Shown here one piece after another: positions 36,055 to 47,660 of a DNA stretch of 64,000 nt. This DNA comes from Rattus norvegicus. Its lineage: Eukaryota > Chordata > Mammalia > Rodentia > Muridae. Numbering within the stretch: the first letter of the stretch is position 1; every line of letters starts with the position of its first letter. The stretch spans positions 21,240,564 through 21,304,563 of the forward strand of contig NC_086036.1 of assembly GCF_036323735.1 (NCBI RefSeq), given 5' to 3'. The position numbers and the translations under genes were made by a program. Under the pieces are notes generated by a model. That model was not told the origin of the DNA. It saw nothing but the letters and a program-made list of their open reading frames with translations, and searched no databases.

Positions 36055-36372
36055 CTAGAAGGAGCAGAAGGGCTGCAGGCAAGCTTGAGTTTGGGCAAAT
36101 GGGTGGAGCAAAATAGAGGATCCCAGCTTAGCTAGAAAATTCCTTCCCAATAAGGGGACAGGACATGTTGGCACTACCAGAAAGGAACAGGTGAGAGGAA
36201 CACTGTTAAAAATGAAGCTAAAGGGTGGGTGGGGTTTGGTGAGGAAGGTTAGGTTATCATCTACCCCTACAATGGGGAAACGGGAGAGAGAAGTGGGTCC
36301 CCAAAACTCTGTTAGGACAGAGTAAATGGCCCCAGTGTTGAAGAGGAAGGAGATGGACTGCCCACATATCAT
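36055..36372 (-). pseudogene. Retroviral protease remnant
   Basis: A 105-codon minus-strand open stretch with the retropepsin layout: a flap-and-core order starting with an active-site-like FLFNTGA (about residues 9-15), a central hydrophobic region, and the C-terminal PLLGRNFLAKLG block typical of gammaretroviral protease. The catalytic aspartate of the D-T/S-G triad is asparagine here (codon 36337-36339), so even if expressed it would be inactive. It lies downstream of the gag remnant in proviral order, as expected. Where reverse transcriptase should follow, only unrecognisable sequence precedes the 3' LTR. Confidence 0.87.
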
Positions 36373-36399
36373 GAGGGTTATCCAGGGCCCTGCTGGTGA

Positions 36400-38100
36400 T
36401 GGCAGTGGTCGGGTCCAGGGAACTCAGGACCCTTCAGATTCCATAGCCAAGCCTAGGAGATCCACTGGAGGGTTATTTTGACATGATATCTCCCTGTCCT
36501 GAGCAACATGAGGGTAATTGACAGCCCACTTCTCTATCAGGAGCCTTGTGGTCTCTTAGCCTTAGAAGACCAGGAGTTCTAGGCAGTGGCTGAGGCTGGT
36601 CAGACATCCTTTGCCAGCATATGGTAGTTTAGCCCCATCTTTCCCATGGTCCACTTTAAAGGCCAGTGCCAAAACCTCTGCCTGACAAGTTAGGGGTTCC
36701 CTTTCTAGCTTTTTTTAAGTTCATCTTTTAGCTTGAGGTGGCTCTGGGGAAAGAAATAGGTCATCTAAAGTTGTTTACCTTCTGGATTTTCAGGGTTCAA
36801 ATTAGTGTATTGTAATAAAGTCTTTGTAAGGCATCCTAAAACTTGGGAAAGTTTTTCCTGTATGACCTCTTGTAGTATTTCAAAGTCCACTGGTTTTAAG
36901 ACTGCCCTGTGGAGATCAGCCAGGAGGCAGGTCCTGAATCTATCTCTGGCTAAAATACCACCTGTGCAATTATAATTTCATCGAGGATCTTGGTCGGGTA
37001 CTGCCTCAGATCCAATTGGGTATGTTAGTCTGCATGTTTTCTCGCCTGCTCCCAAAATCACCAGTGTTCCTCGGAAGTAAATTATTAGTAAGGACCATAT
37101 ATATACATCCCAGAAAGTCAAGCCATAAGATTGGGTAATGTACTGGAACTCTTTAATAAAGGTGGATGAGTTAGAGGTATAAGAACCCAGTCTGTTTTCT
37201 ATTTGAGAAAGTTCATTCAGGGAAAAAGGGACATGTACCCTGACCAGCCCATCTACACCATCCACCTCTCTCAATGGAAGGACCAGTGCTGGTCAAGCAT
37301 CTCTGGCACTGAGAGGTTTGGGAGTTTGGCTATGATCTTGGAGCAGGTGATAGGATGGGTGAAAGTAGGTGTCAGTGCAGGGAGATTGGAGGCATCCTGC
37401 AGCTGGCACAGGAGAGGAGGGGTCTGGAGAGGTCGATCTAGGAGGCTCTGGGGTAACCTGGTGAGAAGGAGAAACTGAGGAGGTGGCTTGGGTTTTTGGA
37501 AGTATGGAAGCAGGGCTGTGGCAAAGAGGAGGGGCATTGGTTAGCTGGGTCAAGGGTTGTATTGTCATCTGGTGCCTGTTTCATAGCTAAGAGGAGTTAG
37601 GTGGGGCTACAAGAGGAACACAAAGAGGGGTTAGAGCAAAATATATGAATTCTTGGACATGAATAATTCTTTGTGTTTACCAGACTGACGGCAGTAATTG
37701 TGAAAATTCCATAAAGTTGAGGAATTTAGAGTGCTGTTATGCAGCCATTTTGAGCCATTATCTAATGAATACTGGGTCCAAACATTATTGCATAGGTGTG
37801 TCAATTTTGATGTCCTCAGGTGAGGCATTAAGTTTAGTTTTGAAATTCTCCAAAAGATATCTTAATGGTGAATTTGGGGGTACATTTGAAGACCTCAAAT
37901 TTCTGATTGAGGGAAGTCACCAATTAATTCATACAGGCTTCACAAGAGGAATTAATGGTAATGGTAGTACTCTGCCAGGCCAGGTGTCTGAGTCCTCACT
38001 TAGACTCCTGGAGGCTATAAACAACAAGTCCCGGACCTGCCAAAAAGTGTTTCACCCAGGCCTAGGATTTCATGATTGGCAGTGAGAGCCCAGAGTGAGA
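36400..38100 (-). pseudogene. gag remnant (matrix, proline-rich, capsid, nucleocapsid order)
   Basis: Read on the minus strand in proviral order: about 37630-37830 holds a matrix-like segment (NGSKWLHNSTLNSSTLWNF); 37271-37568 is a proline-rich linker seen in two overlapping frames, as in a p12-type region; 36978-37274 contains a capsid start (VHVPFSLNELSQIENRLG) followed by a segment ending LTFWDVY; 36420-36640 is where a zinc-knuckle nucleocapsid should be, now without an intact C-C-H-C motif. Several frameshifts and stops separate the parts. The assignment rests on domain order and short motifs. Confidence 0.8.
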
Positions 38101-38762
38101 AGGAAGTGAGGAATTGCTTTCAAGGGAAACTCTGTCCAATGATTGAAGTCCTATCGCATATGTGAGCTAAGGAAAGTCCCATAATCTCAGGAAAGCTGGC
38201 CAGGACTTATCTGGGCAATTGGGGTCTTCCTTGCCAACTGGAATAGATCTATCAATCTGACGGTGTTTGTGAAGAAATTGTAGCTGCAGTCTGGTAGCAG
38301 GAAAAGTGGAAAGGTATGGTGAGGGAGGGCCTGTCTAAGCCTCAAGAGCTGACACCACATGGTGAACCAAGGAGGACAGCAGTTCAAGCAGAAGTCTAAA
38401 AGTGTGCCAGCTGAAGCAGCAACTCACGTGGTGGAATTCCTGAATCCCATAGCAGCCAGCAGGTGGTGGTGGTGGTCAGATGGCATAGCAGAGGCAGCAG
38501 CTGCAATTGAATTGGGGTGGTGCGCCTGGAAGCAGAGGTGGATGTAACAGTGGGACGCCATGGCCGGATGCACAGCTGCGATCTGGTACCATGGGACTGC
38601 AGCAATGCACAAATCTCTATTCCTCTTTGCCACAGCCTCGACCACAGGCTGGAGGCCAGTTGGCACTGCGGTGGGAGTAGTGGGTGCATGCGCAGAACTG
38701 TCTCTGCCACAGCCCCATGTGAACACTTGGCCCCTGGCAACCGGTAGTCACGGGGAGATCAT

Positions 38763-38780
38763 AAATCATATGAGCCACCA
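38763..38780 (-). other. Primer-binding site, tRNA-Pro-like, decayed
   Basis: On the minus strand the 18 nt TGGTGGCTCATATGATTT follow the 5' LTR after one T. They keep the TGG start and the GGCTC core of a tRNA-Pro primer-binding site, with about a third of positions changed. This fits a gammaretroviral (ERV1) assignment. Confidence 0.65.
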
Positions 38781-38781
38781 A

Positions 38782-39118
38782 TGTTGGGACCGACGTTGGG
38801 GTTTAAATCTCAGTTCACTTCCTGCACAGAACTCACCCAACTAACATGGTTCCATGTGAAGAGGTTTAATGAGAGGAAAAGAATAGAAGAAGAAAGGAAA
38901 ATCCAGCCACATGGGGGAAGAGGAGCTGGGTAGAGAAGGGACAGGGACAGGGGGGAAGAGAACAGAGAAGAACAAAGAGACAGCAAGAGGGAGATGAAGA
39001 GGCAAGCAGACCCCTTTATAGTCAGACATAGCTGACTGTTGCCAGGCAACTGTGGGGTGGAGCATATCTGGTTGTTGACAGGTAGCTGTGGGGGTGGAGC
39101 TTAGACAGAATACCAATA
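38782..39118 (-). repeat. 5' LTR of the provirus, with internal duplication
   Basis: 337 bp, homologous along its length to the left LTR but visibly diverged. A TATAAA lies on the minus strand at 39015-39020 and ATTAAA at 38865-38870. The extra length comes from a roughly 34-bp segment upstream of the TATA box that is duplicated (about 39035-39063 and 39070-39100); the left LTR has it once. Confidence 0.9.
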
Positions 39119-39123
39119 TATAT

Positions 39124-41458
39124 GTGTATATGTATACATATATAATATTATATTTATTCACACACATATACAAATTTCAAGAAAGAAGAAAAAAAATGTC
39201 ATCCTAAATGAAGACCAGCAATAGTGGGTAAGGATGAGTAAAGTGAAGGTTGTATCTGTCAGAAGGAATATGTTCAACATAAAGTATACACATGTAAAAT
39301 ATTCAAGAATAATAAAATATTTTAAAAATTATTTTCAAATTTAAAATTAATTATAATTACATACCCTTCAAAAATAGTTTCATATGTAATCAGTATGAAA
39401 TTCCTTGTGGGTACATTGCATTTCTATTTGCACTAGGCCTATACCATCTGTTGTTCATGTCAAACTGGTTGCCCCTTAGAAGGCCATGCACTTCTAGAAG
39501 AGTGCTGTAGTGTGTGTACCTAGCTGTCTCATATCCTTTTTGCACTCTAGTACCCCCCCAGACCTATATTCTGATTATTGGTAGTGTTACTTTTGGATAA
39601 GTGAAATCATCAGCTCCTGTCATCCCTATCTTTTTGCCTGACCTTCATGTTCATTTGTAGTACATGCTAACCACTAACATGGCCAGTGTTTAGGCCTACA
39701 GGAAACCTGGTGGTTCTCTGGCTTCACAATTCCTTGGCAATCGATAATGGTAGGACAGAGATAACCCAAACATCCTGGAGCTGTTTCAAACCATATCTTC
39801 TGGGTTTCCCAAACGTGTATCTATCCTGTTAACAAATCAATTAGTATGAACTTGATTTTATACAGAACCGTATGCTCATATTAACTATAGTAAAGAAGAG
39901 TGTGTTTCTCAGGGAGGGTCAAGGCTGAGAAAATGGCACCAAAGTTTCCAGATACAAAGAGAGGCCCGTAGGCCACCTCAGACCTTAGTGCCCATCCTTA
40001 CAGCCTCCTCTCCGTATGGCAGGTTTGAGGATTCTGCTGGCCCTGCCCATGGTTTTAGTAACAGAGAAGGAGAATGGTGAAATGAGGAAGTGTTTTATCT
40101 CCATTAGAAACAGTGTAAAGAGCATGAACTTGAGATGAGAACACAGCTGATAGTATAAGAGAGTAGAGAAGGTACCAGAAAGATCTAGTGGAGAAGTGAC
40201 AAAGGAAGAGCCAGCCAGAAAGAGGTCAAACAAGCTGTGCTGAGATTCTTTTCTTTTCTTTTTTGCAAGGCATATCAATGAAAAGATTCCTTTATGGTAA
40301 AAACGACAACAGCAGCACCCATGATAGGCACACAATGGACTCCATAAACCTGAAGCATGGCTTGCTGGCTTATTAAGGACAATAGCTACAGTGTTCCAGA
40401 TTTGTTTTTGCTGCTTGGAAGATGTCCAGGAAACCCTCCATCACTCACACTTGGACTATGTTTTGTTTCCGAACAGAAGAATCTGTTTGAAAACTCACAC
40501 TGTGTATTTATGGGTAGCTGTGCCAGCCTTTAGTGGCAATATCTTTTGAGACACTCAGTGGGGTTGACTTTGTCAAGTGTAACAAAGAATATTTCAAATG
40601 CTGGAGACTTGGCAAAGTCCTTAGTATGTGGTGCCAGGTACTGTTCCATCAATTTTTAACACCCATTTTTTTAAGAGACATTTAATCCATACTTATTTCT
40701 TACTGCTTTACTTCTTAACTCATCAAAATGTTATATTTCAAGAGCATTTTGATGTGTATGGTACCTTTGGGTTTTTTTCCCCTCTTCTTCAAAATAAGAA
40801 GTTGTGTTAGCTAAGAAAATAAAAGAATGGAGGGAACCCTTGAATTCTAGGGATGCTGATTCTGATTGTGCCCGCCCAGAGATTTGAACACAATTGTAAT
40901 TATTATCAAGGAAACTAGGAAAATTGATTTCATGTGGATGTTTTGTGTACCACTGATGCAGTGTCAGGAGCCCAGTGATTAACAACTGTCATCACTCAGC
41001 TTGAATACCTCTGATGAGAAGCACCTCAGTGCCTGCCGAAGATGACATACTTCTTAAGAAAATCAAGTGCTGATAACCTTGAACTGGTTTCTACCATTGC
41101 TTCTGTCCCTTGGCTTTAATGTGTTCAGCTGGGCCACACAGCAGTCATCCAAAAAAACAGAAGGCACTTATACTATTCTGCTAATTCATATGTTCTTTCT
41201 TTAAACTTAAAATTCCTAATTCCCTATTCATACAGGGAGATTTTTTTATCATTTTATCTGCATCTAACAACCAAGTAAAGAATTTTATTCATCAACACCT
41301 GTCAACTTTACCTTTGAACTTTGATGTCCATTATACTTTGCGATGTTATACTACTAGCTAACAGGACATAGGAGTGAATATCTATTTCAAAACATTGCAG
41401 AGTTTAGTCTATTCATACAACATAAATGCTCAAATATATTTCTGTGGGTCCTATAACC

Positions 41459-41461
<3 letters not shown>
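39124..41461. other. Unassigned sequence
   Basis: No gene recognised. The first 60 bp is a TA/TG-rich low-complexity run adjoining the provirus. Confidence 0.4.

Positions 41462-41551
<90 letters not shown>
41462..41551. repeat. Compound microsatellite (CT)n(CA)n
   Basis: About 25 CT units followed without a break by about 19 CA units. Confidence 0.97.
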
Positions 41552-41552
<1 letters not shown>

Positions 41553-42599
41553 AATTAGGAATTTCTTTAGATGAAAATCCAAATAACAAATGATTAGGAA
41601 GTGACTTGAATGGGGTCATATCCATAGACTATACACATATGTGTACATGAACACATGTACATGGAAAATATAAATCTATGAGAAAACTTGTAGGTAGATT
41701 TTGAGATTTTTCAGCAGTTAATGTCTTGAATTTGCTAAACAAAGCAAGTTCATTCCTGAGCATGACTGAAGGAATACATTAAAGTTAAAGTGATTTGGAC
41801 ATTTAGGAATAAAGAAAAGACAAAGATCTGTTGCTGCTGACATCTGAGGAGACAGGACCACACAACATGCATACTTTATGATAATACTATCCTAAAGCTA
41901 CCATGTTGATGGAAAAGAGAGAGGTCCTTTATTCCCATTCACTTCAGAAGTCACCGGCACCATGTGGTACTGTACACAGGAAGTCTTGAATGTCCTCTGT
42001 GGATGTCTTTCTGCTATTGCCCACAGCATCATTTGTGTTTTACTTAAGGTGAGTGTTAAACAGAGCAGAAAACTTATCCTGCACTGAGAATAGTAATTTA
42101 AAAAAAAACAAACATAAACAGTATTAGTGGCTAGTTACCTTGTAGTAGTTCTCCTTGGCTCAGATATCTGTTCATGAAAATCGAATATATCTCACAAGAC
42201 CAGAACTATGGTGTGGGCAGGGGAAAGAGGGAGGGACAGACATAAAAAGGGATACAGACAGACAGATAGACAAACATAAGATAGTGACAGATAAGACAGA
42301 ATTAATCGATCTCTATGGGGAATTTCATCAAAATGGCAAATGTTAGTTGCATTTTCAAATATAGGAGAGCGCTATCATGTTTAGCATAACACCCGACCCC
42401 TTTGGTCAGTTTTAACCATAAACATTTATGTTTTACCTTTTAACTTTGTGTGGTCTGAGAAGAATTTCTTGTTTGTCCAGTGAAATATAGTTAGCCACTC
42501 TAACATTCTTCTGATAGCTAACATTTCTACAAAGAGAAGTTCAGATATGACCAGAGATTCTGTTTATCAAACCTAGCACGCATGTGTATATATTGCAGC
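41552..42599. other. Unassigned sequence
   Basis: No gene or repeat recognised. 42225-42290 is rich in GACAGA-like units. Confidence 0.4.
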
Positions 42600-42879
42600 C
42601 TTGCTAGAAAAAGCATGTCACTGGGGGCCAACCTTTAGGTGAAAACCTTTGCTCCATTTCTGTTTTTTCCTTCTGCTTTCAGCTTTTAGTTCAAGATGTG
42701 TCCTTTATTTCTGCTCTAGCTGCCGTGTCTGCCTCTTGTTTCCATGGTTCTCCACCATAATGGATTCCTATCCTTCTGAAACTGTAAAACCTCACAAACC
42801 CTTCTGTCATTGCTTTTTAAAACACCAAGAGGAAGTAAAGCAGTCTTTTTATCACAGCAACAGAAAAGTTACTGGTGCA
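42600..42879 (+). repeat. Solo or partial LTR related to the 21.5-23.8 kb element
   Basis: The 3' part (ccataatggattcc, then a decayed poly(A)-signal region, then 'atcacagcaacagaaaagtt' near the end) corresponds to the complement of the start of the 21510-21877 LTR ('actgctgtgaagagacacc'). The 5' boundary is unclear and no partner LTR lies nearby, so it is either a solo LTR or a fragment. Confidence 0.55.
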
Positions 42880-43420
42880 GCCTCTTTCACATACACATCA
42901 AGTTCTCAATAAGAACAAGCCACACTTGTAAACATGTAATATAAAAGACTAGCAGTTTCAAGGAAAAAAAATTAATCTAATGATATAAGTTTGAAATTCA
43001 CAAATGGACCACATGTCTTCCTTTGGTTCTGTTCAGAAGAAAGAATCAAAGGAACACAAATCAGTATGTGTCAACCATTTGAAAAACTATGCATAATCAT
43101 GTAACATTTGGTAAAATGAATTAGAATGGATACGAGAAGAAATGCTTCTACACATAACTCCTCTGATTCATGCATTTATTTATTAGGCTATCAGAGAAAG
43201 TTAATCTTGGTGGATTCACTTAATAGTAGAAATCACTACGAAGCATAAAGCTTACACAATCCCTTATGAATTGGAATTTTTATCAAACCACCTAATTACA
43301 ACTTTTTCAAAATATTTTATTGTGTTTTTTTTTTGCAAATTCAGATCATGAACTCTAATAGCACTGCACTATCTTCCCAGTATTCCCAAGTCTGTCACCA
43401 ACACCCACCTTGTGATCACC
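42880..43420. other. Unassigned sequence
   Basis: AT-rich with a T10 run at about 43326-43335. Nothing recognised. Confidence 0.4.
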
Positions 43421-44640
43421 CTAGAAAGAAGAAGAAAAGAAAAGGAAAGAAAAAAGTTCCAATTTGTGTTGCACCGAAATTTATTGGAGCATGATAAAAC
43501 TCCCAGTGGCCTCCCCTTAAAGAAAACTGAGTCCTTCTCTACCTGCATGCCTGCCAGAAGCCAGTAATTGAGGAGAGCTTCACTTCATCATCCTTATCAC
43601 AATTTTAATAGTTCCTTTGGAGGCTTTCTGTCTAAACTGTTAGTTTTGGGGGGAAGATAGGAAAAGCATACTGTGTCTTTTCTCAACTGTGAGTCCAAGA
43701 CCATGGCAAAGTAGCTTCCTTGCCTTTTACAGTCATGGGGAGCATAGGTCATGGACTTACATATGGTTATTGGAGAAAACATAAACCTGGGACATCAGCA
43801 AGTGCCATGGAACTTAGCATGATCCTGGTAGCAGTACTGGTCACAGACATCAACATGGCACCTTAGGACCCTGTACCTAGACACAGTCCGTGGTGACAAC
43901 ATGGACCTGGACATCACCATGACCTCAGGTGGCAGCAAAGGCCACTCACATCAATGCGACCACCAGTGGAAACATACCACATAGACATTTATGTGGCTTC
44001 AGATTGCAGTATAGTCCAGAAAAATTTGCCTCAGTGGTAACACAAATCATGGCAATCAATACAGACTGTAGCTGCAGTACAACTATGGGTCCAGACATTG
44101 GCTGTGGTTGCAATATGGCCCACAGCAGTCAACATGGTTTCAGGTGCCAGCACAGACCATGGTCATCTTCATGGCTTCCATGATACCACAGCTGATAGAC
44201 ATCAATATGGCTCCTGGCTGTTATAGGACTTTGGACATCCCTATACATATTGGGCTCAGGCATCAACAAACATGGCCTGGAGCAGCAGACCTCAGATAAC
44301 AAAGTGACCTCCGTGAGCAACACAAACCCCTGAAGAGTCTCTCAAGAAGGTCTAATCCACAAATGATCATTCTTCATGTTAGACATCCTTCGCTGCTCAG
44401 AGCCAGGGTGGCTTATGGCTGGGCAGCACGTTTTGGGCCTGAGTCAGAGTGCAAGCTCCAGACTACAGCACACCATTATGCTTGCCATACTGGACAATGA
44501 CACATTCCCCTGTCCACAGCAGGTTTCTCCCGCAGCTCTTACCACCTTTACGTCTCTAGTTCCGCCTCTTTCTCCACCTCTCATTTCACCATACTGTTCC
44601 TCTGTCTTCCCACCTTTCCTGCAAATATTCAGTCTGAATA
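43421..44640. repeat. Rodent satellite-like dispersed repeat
   Basis: The central part (about 43780-44300) is built from degenerate units of roughly 30-40 bp, each around a core like 'gacatcaacatggc' or 'gccatggacatca', as at 43847-43859, 43911-43921, 44193-44213 and 44259-44275. The flanks (43460-43760; 44370-44640) match sequence I associate with the same rodent repeat (MurSatRep1-like; name from memory). Open frames of 63-84 codons across it follow the repeat and have no recognised product. Confidence 0.6.
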
Positions 44641-44673
44641 GTGGAAATAAAAACAGCTACATGTATACATATA

Positions 44674-44674
44674 C

Positions 44675-44721
<47 letters not shown>

Positions 44722-44786
44722 TTGTGTGTATATATTAACATATGTATATATGTGTACATGCACATATATCTATATGTATATGCATA
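44674..44786. repeat. (TA)n(TG)n compound simple repeat
   Basis: Short TA run (44677-44690), about 15 TG units (44691-44720), then degenerate TATATG-type sequence to about 44786. Confidence 0.95.
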
Positions 44787-45055
44787 ATTTGCCCATACAG
44801 CTTTTTGGTTTCTGAAGCACCATAAATACTGGACAATTGCTGATACCCATCTCAACTATCCTACTGTTGACAGAGTCAATATGATCCCAGAGCTTTGGTT
44901 TTGTGTAACCAGCTCCCTCATGTGCTCCAGAAGCTCATAGATGGGGTAGATGTTGTGTTGGATGAACTTAAAGTGCTAAATCTGGGCCCTGATGGTGGCT
45001 GAGTTGCTCAGCCATAGGTAGGTGGCCATGTGGGGCTTCTTTCTTTCTTAAACTG
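44787..45055 (-). other. Possible decayed exon or pseudogene-like segment, unrecognised
   Basis: On the minus strand an opening with one stop reads as a plausible globular segment: a part containing HFKFIQHNIYPIYELLEHMREL. I do not recognise the protein. It lies just outside an L1 3' end. It could be part of an unknown repeat, a processed-pseudogene fragment, or chance. A protein search would decide. Confidence 0.25.
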
Positions 45056-45204
45056 CTTAATAAGTTGCTGTTTAATGACTTAGGAGTGGGTGAGAGTTTT
45101 CAAAAACTTAGGAAAAACAATTGTCTAGCAAGATTGAGTTTCACACACGCAGTATCGGGTATTACAATAATATTGGGAAACATCGGCAATCATAAATATT
45201 ACTT

Positions 45205-46200
45205 ACAAGCTCTTTTTATATTTAATTTTATTTTATTTTTTACTTATTCACTTTATATGCCACTTACTGTCCCCTCCTGGTCACTCCCTCCTATAATCCT
45301 CCCCCCATCCCCAACTCCTATAAGTGGGTGGGGGTCATCTGGATATTCTCCTACCCTGGCACTTCAAGTCTCTCCCACTGAGGCCAGACAAGGCATCCCA
45401 GCTAGAACACATCCTACATATAGGCAACAGCTTTTGGGATAGCCCCTGCTTTGGTTGTTCGGAACCCACACGAAGACCAAGCTTCACATCTGCTACACAC
45501 GTGCAAAGGTGTCTAGGTCCAGCATGTGTATGTTCTTTGGTTGGTGGTTCAATCTTCAAGAGTCCCAAGGGTTCAGGCTAGTTGACTCTTTTGGCCTTCC
45601 TTTAGAGTTACTATCTCCTTGGGCTGCAATTCCTCCTCCTTCTCCTCCTCCTCCTCCTCCTCCTCCTCCTCCTCCTCCTCCTCCTCCTCCTCCTCCTCCT
45701 CCTCCTCCTCCTCCTCTTCCTCCTCCTCCTCTTTCACAAGTGTCCCCAAGGTCTATCTTCTTTGTGGGCATCTGTACCTGTCTCAGTCAGATGCTGGGTG
45801 GAGCCTCTCAGAGGACAGACATGGTAGACTCTTTGTCTGCAAGCATAACAGAATATCATTAATAGTGTAAAGGATTGGTGTTTGCCCATGGGATGGGTCA
45901 CAATATGGGCTGATTACTGGTTGGCTATTCCCTCAGTCTCTGCTCCATCACCTATGACTCCATTTCCTATAGACAGGATCAATTTTGGGTTGAAAGTTTT
46001 GTGAGTGGGTTGGTGTCTCTATCACTCCCCTGAGGTTCCTGCCTGGCTATAGGACCTGGCCTCTTCAGGTTCCATATCCTCAATGCTGTGAATCACAGCT
46101 AAGATCACTTATCCCAGGTCTCTGGTACTAGAGATCCCTCTCACCACACTACCCCAGTCAGTTAGGGATTTTCAGTCACTCTCATGGCAAAGCCTCCAAA
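45205..46200 (-). mobile_element. L1 (Lx-type) 3' region with internal TCC expansion
   Basis: The minus strand of an old murine L1 3' region, 3' end on the left. Recognisable ordered blocks include 'ccactgaggccagacaaggc', 'gaagaccaagcttcacatct', 'agatgctgggtggagcctct', 'agcataacagaatatcatta' and 'cctcttcaggttccatatcc'. A (TCC)n tract (45630-45733) interrupts it where the ancestral sequence is only moderately TCC-rich. The 5' limit near 46200 is uncertain. Proline, serine or glycine homopolymer open frames here come only from the triplet repeat. Confidence 0.85.
45630..45733. repeat. (TCC)n trinucleotide repeat
   Basis: About 100 bp of TCC with one TCT interruption near each end. It lies inside the L1 3' region. 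The complementary GGA tract is purine-only and could form triplex DNA. Confidence 0.98.
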
Positions 46201-47064
46201 CTCTTAAAGCAAGATACTCTTTAGACAATCTCAGACACATATTCATCTTTTTTTAGACATATCATATGATGCTTATTTCTCTCTTTTTACCAATTCCCCT
46301 AAATTTAATCAGTCTAACAGTAAATTATAAAGTATTGTTGATATATTTGCTTTGTAAAATACTTAATATTTACATGTGGTTATAAGTTTTAAATTTGTGT
46401 ATGGTATAGACTGCTGTTGACTCTATAGATAACTAGCCTTCGCAGTTCTCTATATGTGTAATCACCCTTCAGGCCTGGAAAGTATTCTAAACTCTGAAGG
46501 GCAACATGAGTATTCACTAAAGGACTCCAAATTATATAAAAATCCTTATAATTTATCTCTAAGAAATAATTGGCTATCTCATTGTTGATGTGATCATGAA
46601 ATTTCTAAAAAGAAATCTGCCTAAACAAGAAACAGGGTACACACTCCCACCCTGAAATCACTCAACCTTTCTCTGAGCTTTCTTTAATTCCATATCTCTA
46701 CACAGATGCTCCTGTCTTTCACCATTGCTTAGTTTGAGGATTCCTCTCTACAGCGTCATCTTTATGGATTACTAATTTTAAACCCCCAGTTCAGTTTCCT
46801 GTCTATGTTATTATTACAATGATTGTCTCTTTTGTTCAGGAAAGTGTCTATATCTAAGGTTATATACCACACCAGTTTTTAAACAGTAATATATTCTGTT
46901 GATTTATTATGTTTGTGACTCTTTCAACTATCACTCTATAAAGACAAGAAATAAAGATTTTTGTTAACATATTGGTTTGTTTTTATTTATTGCGTATGTG
47001 TTCATCTGTATACATGAATGTGTACCATAGAGATGTGTTATCAGAGACTAGAGAAAGACATCAG
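46201..47064. other. Unassigned sequence between L1 fragments
   Basis: AT-rich, no gene recognised. It may contain older L1 sequence too decayed to place. Confidence 0.4.
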
Positions 47065-47660
47065 ATACTCCCTTTACTGAAAGTGGGTAGTTTAAATCAC
47101 CTATTATTGCTGGATTGATGCTAATTTGTGTCATAAAACACAATAGTAGAAATTTTTCTTTTTTAAAATTATGTACTACAGAGTTTGGTGCCTATAAGTT
47201 AAGGACTATAATGTAGTATAGGTTGACTGATCTCTTGGTTAGAATGAAATGCCCCTCCCTATTTATCTCTTCTGGATAGTTTTAATTCAACATCTAATTT
47301 GTCTGATATTAGAATAATGAAACCTGTTTGTTTCCCTTGGTTATTTGATTAGAATACTTTTGGAAAGTCTAAGCCAGTGCCTATCTATAGAACTAAGCTG
47401 AATTTGTTGTAGAGAACAGGCAGATAGATTTTGTTTCTTGATCCATTCAGACAGCTTATACCTTTTGATGGAAAATTGAGGCCAACAATATTTAAATCAT
47501 TATGGAAACATGTTTTGAATTGTATTTTTTTGCTCCTCCCAGGTGTAGCAGGCAGATGTGAGTTTACTACAGATGGGTCATCAGTGCTTATTGATGTTGA
47601 TGTTAAGCAATTAAATTTTTAAACTATCATTTATATGTGTCTATAGAAAAATATGTTTTT
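47065..47660 (-). mobile_element. Old L1 fragment, ORF2 endonuclease region
   Basis: The minus strand matches in outline the start of L1 ORF2. The run 'tagtttaaatcacctattattgc' and the later 'ttgtctgatattagaataatg' correspond to endonuclease-coding segments, read antisense. It is heavily decayed with no usable frame. Taken with 49130-49810 it suggests one minus-strand L1 later split by the 47.9-49.0 kb L1. Confidence 0.55.

Larger units (their letters stand above)
34967..39118 (-). mobile_element. Gammaretrovirus-like endogenous provirus, internally deleted
   Basis: Two LTRs in direct orientation (34967-35270 and 38782-39118) flank 3.5 kb. Each begins TGTTGGGACC; the left ends CCAACA and the right CCAATA. 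Minus orientation follows from three signs: a polypurine tract (complement of ttcccccatttt, 35271-35282) touches the left LTR; a decayed tRNA-Pro-like primer-binding site touches the right LTR (38763-38780); and minus-strand gag and protease remnants lie in order from right to left. A 5-bp direct repeat, tatat (34962-34966 and 39119-39123), flanks it, but in TA-rich DNA. Gammaretroviral interiors are usually about twice this length. Reverse transcriptase, integrase and most of env are not found, so there is a large deletion plus many point lesions. Non-functional. Confidence 0.88.

Noticed and set aside
38396..38740. Overlapping minus-strand open frames of 100-114 codons in the provirus
   Set aside because: They lie in the leader between the 5' LTR and gag, where no conserved retroviral protein is expected, and have no gag motif.
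43929..44299. Repeat protein encoded by the 'acatcaacatggc' units
   Set aside because: Unit lengths are not multiples of three consistently and frames break, so the tandem pattern is at DNA level only.
45455..45870. Proline-, serine- and glycine-homopolymer open frames
   Set aside because: Produced only by the (TCC)n repeat inside an L1 3' region.
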